NCBI GenBank assembly: GCA_905478325.1
Contig: CAJQIB010000022.1
Span: forward strand, 23,553-87,552
Direction: 5' to 3'
Length of the DNA: 64,000 bases
Source of the DNA: an uncultured Flavobacteriales bacterium
GTDB lineage: Bacteria; Bacteroidota; Bacteroidia; Flavobacteriales_D; Sanyastnellaceae
Shown: positions 61,839 to 64,000 of the stretch, piece after piece
Numbering within the stretch: the first letter of the stretch is position 1
How the letters are laid out: every line of letters starts with the position of its first letter
Translations under genes and position numbers: made by a program
The notes under the pieces: generated by a model
The model's input: the letters and a program-made list of their open reading frames with translations, nothing else
Database searches by the model: none
Told to the model about the DNA's origin: nothing

Positions 61839-62705
61839 ATGTTTCTGCGTAAAATCACTTCCTACGTGTTTGGCTTGTCACCCATATTAATTGTCACCTT
61901 TTTGATGGTGTCGATGGGACAGAACGGACTAATATTTGCGAGCAATATGTTTGATGACACGGAACACTTATTGAATACCATGGAGAACACTCCGACATAT
62001 ACCGTGCACAAGGCATCGTCCCGAGGTCATGCCGATCACGGCTGGCTCAACACGTATCATTCATTCAGTTTTGCGCAATGGCACGATCCGTCTAGGATGC
62101 ATTTCGGTGCGTTACGTGTCTTAAATGATGATTTCGTCTCAGGTGGGAATGGGTTTGGAAAGCACCCCCATGACAATATGGAAATTGTCAGTATTCCTTT
62201 AGAAGGAAGTCTAAGACATGACGACAGCATGGGCAATGGTGCCGTGATTGCGAAGGGAGACATCCAAATCATGTCAGCGGGGACAGGGGTTCTCCATTCA
62301 GAGAAGAACCAAAGCAGCACTGACCCAGTGAAATTTCTACAGATTTGGGTCTTTCCCAATCAAAAAGATTTGCCCCCACGGTACGAACAAGAGACGTTCA
62401 CAACAGAAGATGAGCACAATCAATTCCGTTGTGTGGTTAGCCCTTCGGGGGAAGAAGGAGTCAAAATTCATCAAAATGCGTGGTTTTATTTAGGCTCTTG
62501 GGATCAAGGGCATTCACAATCCTATGAACTAAAAACGAACGGACAGGGAGTCTATCTTTTTGTTTTAGAGGGCACCATTGAAGCGGACGGTCATGTTTTG
62601 AATCGACGCGATGCATTGAGCATTTCAAATGTTGATCTTGTTCAATTGAGTGCTTCGTCTGACGCACGGTTTTTGCTCATGGACGTTCCTATGCAATGGC
62701 AATAG
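61839..62705 (+). CDS. Pirin-family protein with probable N-terminal export signal
   Basis: The 241-residue core is a bicupin pirin (YhaK type): VHKASSRGHADHGWLNTYHS at the start, MHFGALRVLNDDFVSGGNGF, then the metal site GKHPHDNMEIVSIPLEG and VLHSEKNQ. Pirins bind iron and some oxidise flavonols such as quercetin. The frame is open further upstream to an ATG at 61839, which adds 47 residues including a basic start and hydrophobic core (FLRKITSYVFGLSPILIVTF), and an exact -7 box lies 18 bases before it. This suggests a 288-residue exported or membrane-anchored pirin. The cytoplasmic form from 61980 remains possible. Confidence 0.9.
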   Translation: MFLRKITSYVFGLSPILIVTFLMVSMGQNGLIFASNMFDDTEHLLNTMENTPTYTVHKASSRGHADHGWLNTYHSFSFAQWHDPSRMHFGALRVLNDDFVSGGNGFGKHPHDNMEIVSIPLEGSLRHDDSMGNGAVIAKGDIQIMSAGTGVLHSEKNQSSTDPVKFLQIWVFPNQKDLPPRYEQETFTTEDEHNQFRCVVSPSGEEGVKIHQNAWFYLGSWDQGHSQSYELKTNGQGVYLFVLEGTIEADGHVLNRRDALSISNVDLVQLSASSDARFLLMDVPMQWQ

Positions 62706-62709
62706 TCTC

Positions 62710-63267
62710 ATGAACCTGATCCCTCAGAAAATCAAGGAGCGAGTTGCGCAGTATGTCTTGCAATTCAGCCCTCAAGTGGACCGCTTGCGTAGCGGCTCTT
62801 CTTTGCGTCAAATGGAATCCATGGTCCTTGTCTATGCGGATCATGATGAGGCCAAGTATAAACTCGTTCGTGACATTGCCACTTACATCAAGAAAGAATA
62901 CGGGGTGAAGCGCGTGATGCGCGTTGCTTACATCGATGAAGAGAGCAAATTCATTCCTGCATGGCATCTTCGGAAATTGGAAACAGATTACTTCTGCAAA
63001 TCAGACTTGAATTGGTTTGGAAAACCCGTGAGTAACGTCAATCCGCTGCTGCAAGAGCCCTTTGATGTTTTGATTCATTTCGATCCCGATTCTTCCGTTC
63101 CTTTGGATTTCTTTGTCATGGCATCCAAAGCCAAGATGAAGGTTAGCAATCATTCCAAGATGCGGACAAAGGACTACGATATCCTCTTGCCTACAACAAA
63201 GGGAGATAACTGGAAACAGCGAAATCATCGCATCATTCAATTTTTAGCTGAGTCCCCACTTTCATGA
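62710..63267 (+). CDS. DUF6913-like conserved protein (185 aa)
   Basis: A 185-residue soluble basic protein with a mixed alpha/beta pattern: SLRQMESMVLVYADHDEAKY near residue 30, KKEYGVKRVMRVAYIDEESK, FCKSDLNWFGKP, and PFDVLIHFDPDSSVPLDFFV near 117. I associate it with the DUF6913 family, which in Bacteroidota commonly sits directly upstream of dapA; that link is from memory. The function is unknown. It starts five bases after the pirin stop, and its stop overlaps the dapA-like start (ATGA), so the three are probably co-transcribed. Confidence 0.85.
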   Translation: MNLIPQKIKERVAQYVLQFSPQVDRLRSGSSLRQMESMVLVYADHDEAKYKLVRDIATYIKKEYGVKRVMRVAYIDEESKFIPAWHLRKLETDYFCKSDLNWFGKPVSNVNPLLQEPFDVLIHFDPDSSVPLDFFVMASKAKMKVSNHSKMRTKDYDILLPTTKGDNWKQRNHRIIQFLAESPLS

Positions 63268-64000
63268 ATACTGAAATGACATCGACCCTTCGAGGGCAGG
63301 GCGTATCACTCGTCACACCATTCAATGCTGCCGGAGAGGTGGATTTTCCGTCTTTGGAAAAACTCGTAAATCTGTGTGTGACGGAAGATGCCGATTACAT
63401 CCTCGCATTGGGCCCAGCTTCAGAATGTTCGCTTTTAAATCTTGAAGAGCAAAATCGAATCCTAGACTTTGTCGTTGAAATCAATGGCGGCTTTAAGCCG
63501 ATTTTTGTGGGAATAGCCAGTTCTGACACGCGATCAGCAGTGCAACGAATAGCGTCCATGCATCTTGAGGGTGTGATGGGAGTCTATTGTGCGGCATCCA
63601 ATCCCGTAGCTTCCTCTCAATCAGGTCATATTGGACATTTTCGCTCCATAGCAGAAGCATCTAAGAAGCCCATTTTGATCCAAAGCCCCGGAATCAAGTC
63701 AGGCCACTCTATGACTGCAGAAACGATTCTCACACTTGCCAAAGAACCCAATGTGGCTGGAGTGATTGAATGTTCCGGTGATGTTGCATTGAATGGTGAA
63801 CTGCTCCGAAATCGGCCTGTTAATTTCTCGGTTTTGTGCGGAAGAGATGTCATGGCCTTGCCGCTGCTCGCGTTAGGAGTCGACGGAGCCGTTACTAGTC
63901 TCGGAAACGCCTTTTGCAAATCTTGGGGAGCCATGACCCACCAGATGCTTTTTGGATCAGTGAACGAAGCTCGCGTCACGCACCATGCGTTCGCCCCATT
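63264..64000 (+). CDS. DapA-family protein with catalytic residues lost (partial)
   Basis: The first 245 residues of a dihydrodipicolinate-synthase-fold TIM-barrel protein; the rest lies beyond the window. The scaffold aligns with DapA (GQGVSLVTPFNAAGEVDF at 11-28, HFRSIAEASKKPILI near 125, CGRDVMALPLLALGVDGAV near 193), but active-site motifs differ. GTTGE reads GPASE (50-54), PYYN reads ASNP-like near 112, YNVPGRTG reads IQSPGIKSG near 138, and the Schiff-base lysine in GIKE(A)SGD is Ile168 in GVIECSGD. It is therefore unlikely to make dihydrodipicolinate. The frame is intact, so it appears to be a repurposed protein, not a pseudogene. The start overlaps the DUF6913 gene (ATGA). Confidence 0.88.
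   Translation, partial: MNTEMTSTLRGQGVSLVTPFNAAGEVDFPSLEKLVNLCVTEDADYILALGPASECSLLNLEEQNRILDFVVEINGGFKPIFVGIASSDTRSAVQRIASMHLEGVMGVYCAASNPVASSQSGHIGHFRSIAEASKKPILIQSPGIKSGHSMTAETILTLAKEPNVAGVIECSGDVALNGELLRNRPVNFSVLCGRDVMALPLLALGVDGAVTSLGNAFCKSWGAMTHQMLFGSVNEARVTHHAFAP

Noticed and set aside
63264..64000. dapA-like gene considered as a pseudogene
   Set aside because: The frame is open to the window edge, the scaffold motifs are preserved, and the start is coupled to the upstream gene; only catalytic motifs differ.

Overview
The window looks like chromosome from a marine-type Bacteroidota, most likely order Flavobacteriales and near the Cryomorphaceae/Schleiferiaceae group. This rests on five proteins with type IX secretion (T9SS) C-terminal domains (one type B, four type A-like), Bacteroidota-restricted families (GWxTD, DUF4369/DUF5106 thioredoxin, DUF5723, DUF6913, LPP20-like lipoprotein), and many TAnnTTTG boxes, the -7 element of the Bacteroidota primary sigma factor. 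Shine-Dalgarno sequences are mostly absent. No tRNA, rRNA operon, insertion sequence, phage gene or CRISPR array was seen. Apart from the RNase P RNA locus no gap exceeds 300 bases. Genes are packed so tightly that converging genes overlap and same-strand neighbours share ATGA or TGATG stop/start junctions.

Layout. 0-5 kb: the tail of an upstream gene, a small conserved protein, then a reverse operon GWxTD protein > glycosyltransferase > ComEC. 5-13.8 kb: a PKD-rich T9SS type B surface protein, a FemAB-like acyltransferase, a thioredoxin-like exported protein, an unusual fusion of an NAD(P)-binding epimerase-like domain with an alpha/beta hydrolase, a T9SS cargo protein, a DUF2797 protein and AlgH. 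13.8-24.3 kb: an M14 carboxypeptidase coupled to an HSL-type hydrolase, facing a four-gene reverse operon paaZ > S41 peptidase > GH92 glycosidase > class III aminotransferase. 24.6-32.8 kb: a T9SS cargo gene, a PhoD-like phosphatase, pdxH, rlmI, recQ, tpiA and prmA. 32.9-43.2 kb: a 1494-residue exported protein of unknown function, fadH, plsC, a pseudouridine synthase, and a divergent pair of lipoprotein genes (PD40 propeller, M28 peptidase). 43.2-51 kb: the RNase P RNA, a putative DNA-binding protein, pruA, a TPR-PD40-SPOR envelope protein and a lamin-tail protein. 51-57.2 kb: rpsA with a structured leader and a histone-H1-like tail, pyrR-pyrB, a STAS protein, a T9SS cargo gene and rnz. 57.2-64 kb: an orphan response regulator, ilvE, a DUF5723 protein, an exported MsrA, a lipoprotein, a probably exported pirin, a DUF6913 protein and a DapA-like protein cut by the window edge.

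Most of the content is housekeeping plus cell-surface functions: T9SS cargo, peptidases and envelope lipoproteins. The observations that most merit follow-up are these: the DapA homologue has lost its Schiff-base lysine and most other catalytic motifs; the epimerase-hydrolase fusion; the structured rpsA leader and KPAAK-repeat tail of S1; the exported pirin beside an exported MsrA; the very long unknown protein with about 90-residue internal periodicity; and the recurrent placement of TAnnTTTG boxes only 4-6 bases upstream of ATG, which implies near-leaderless mRNAs. No obviously new multi-gene system (defence, mobile or biosynthetic island) was found.
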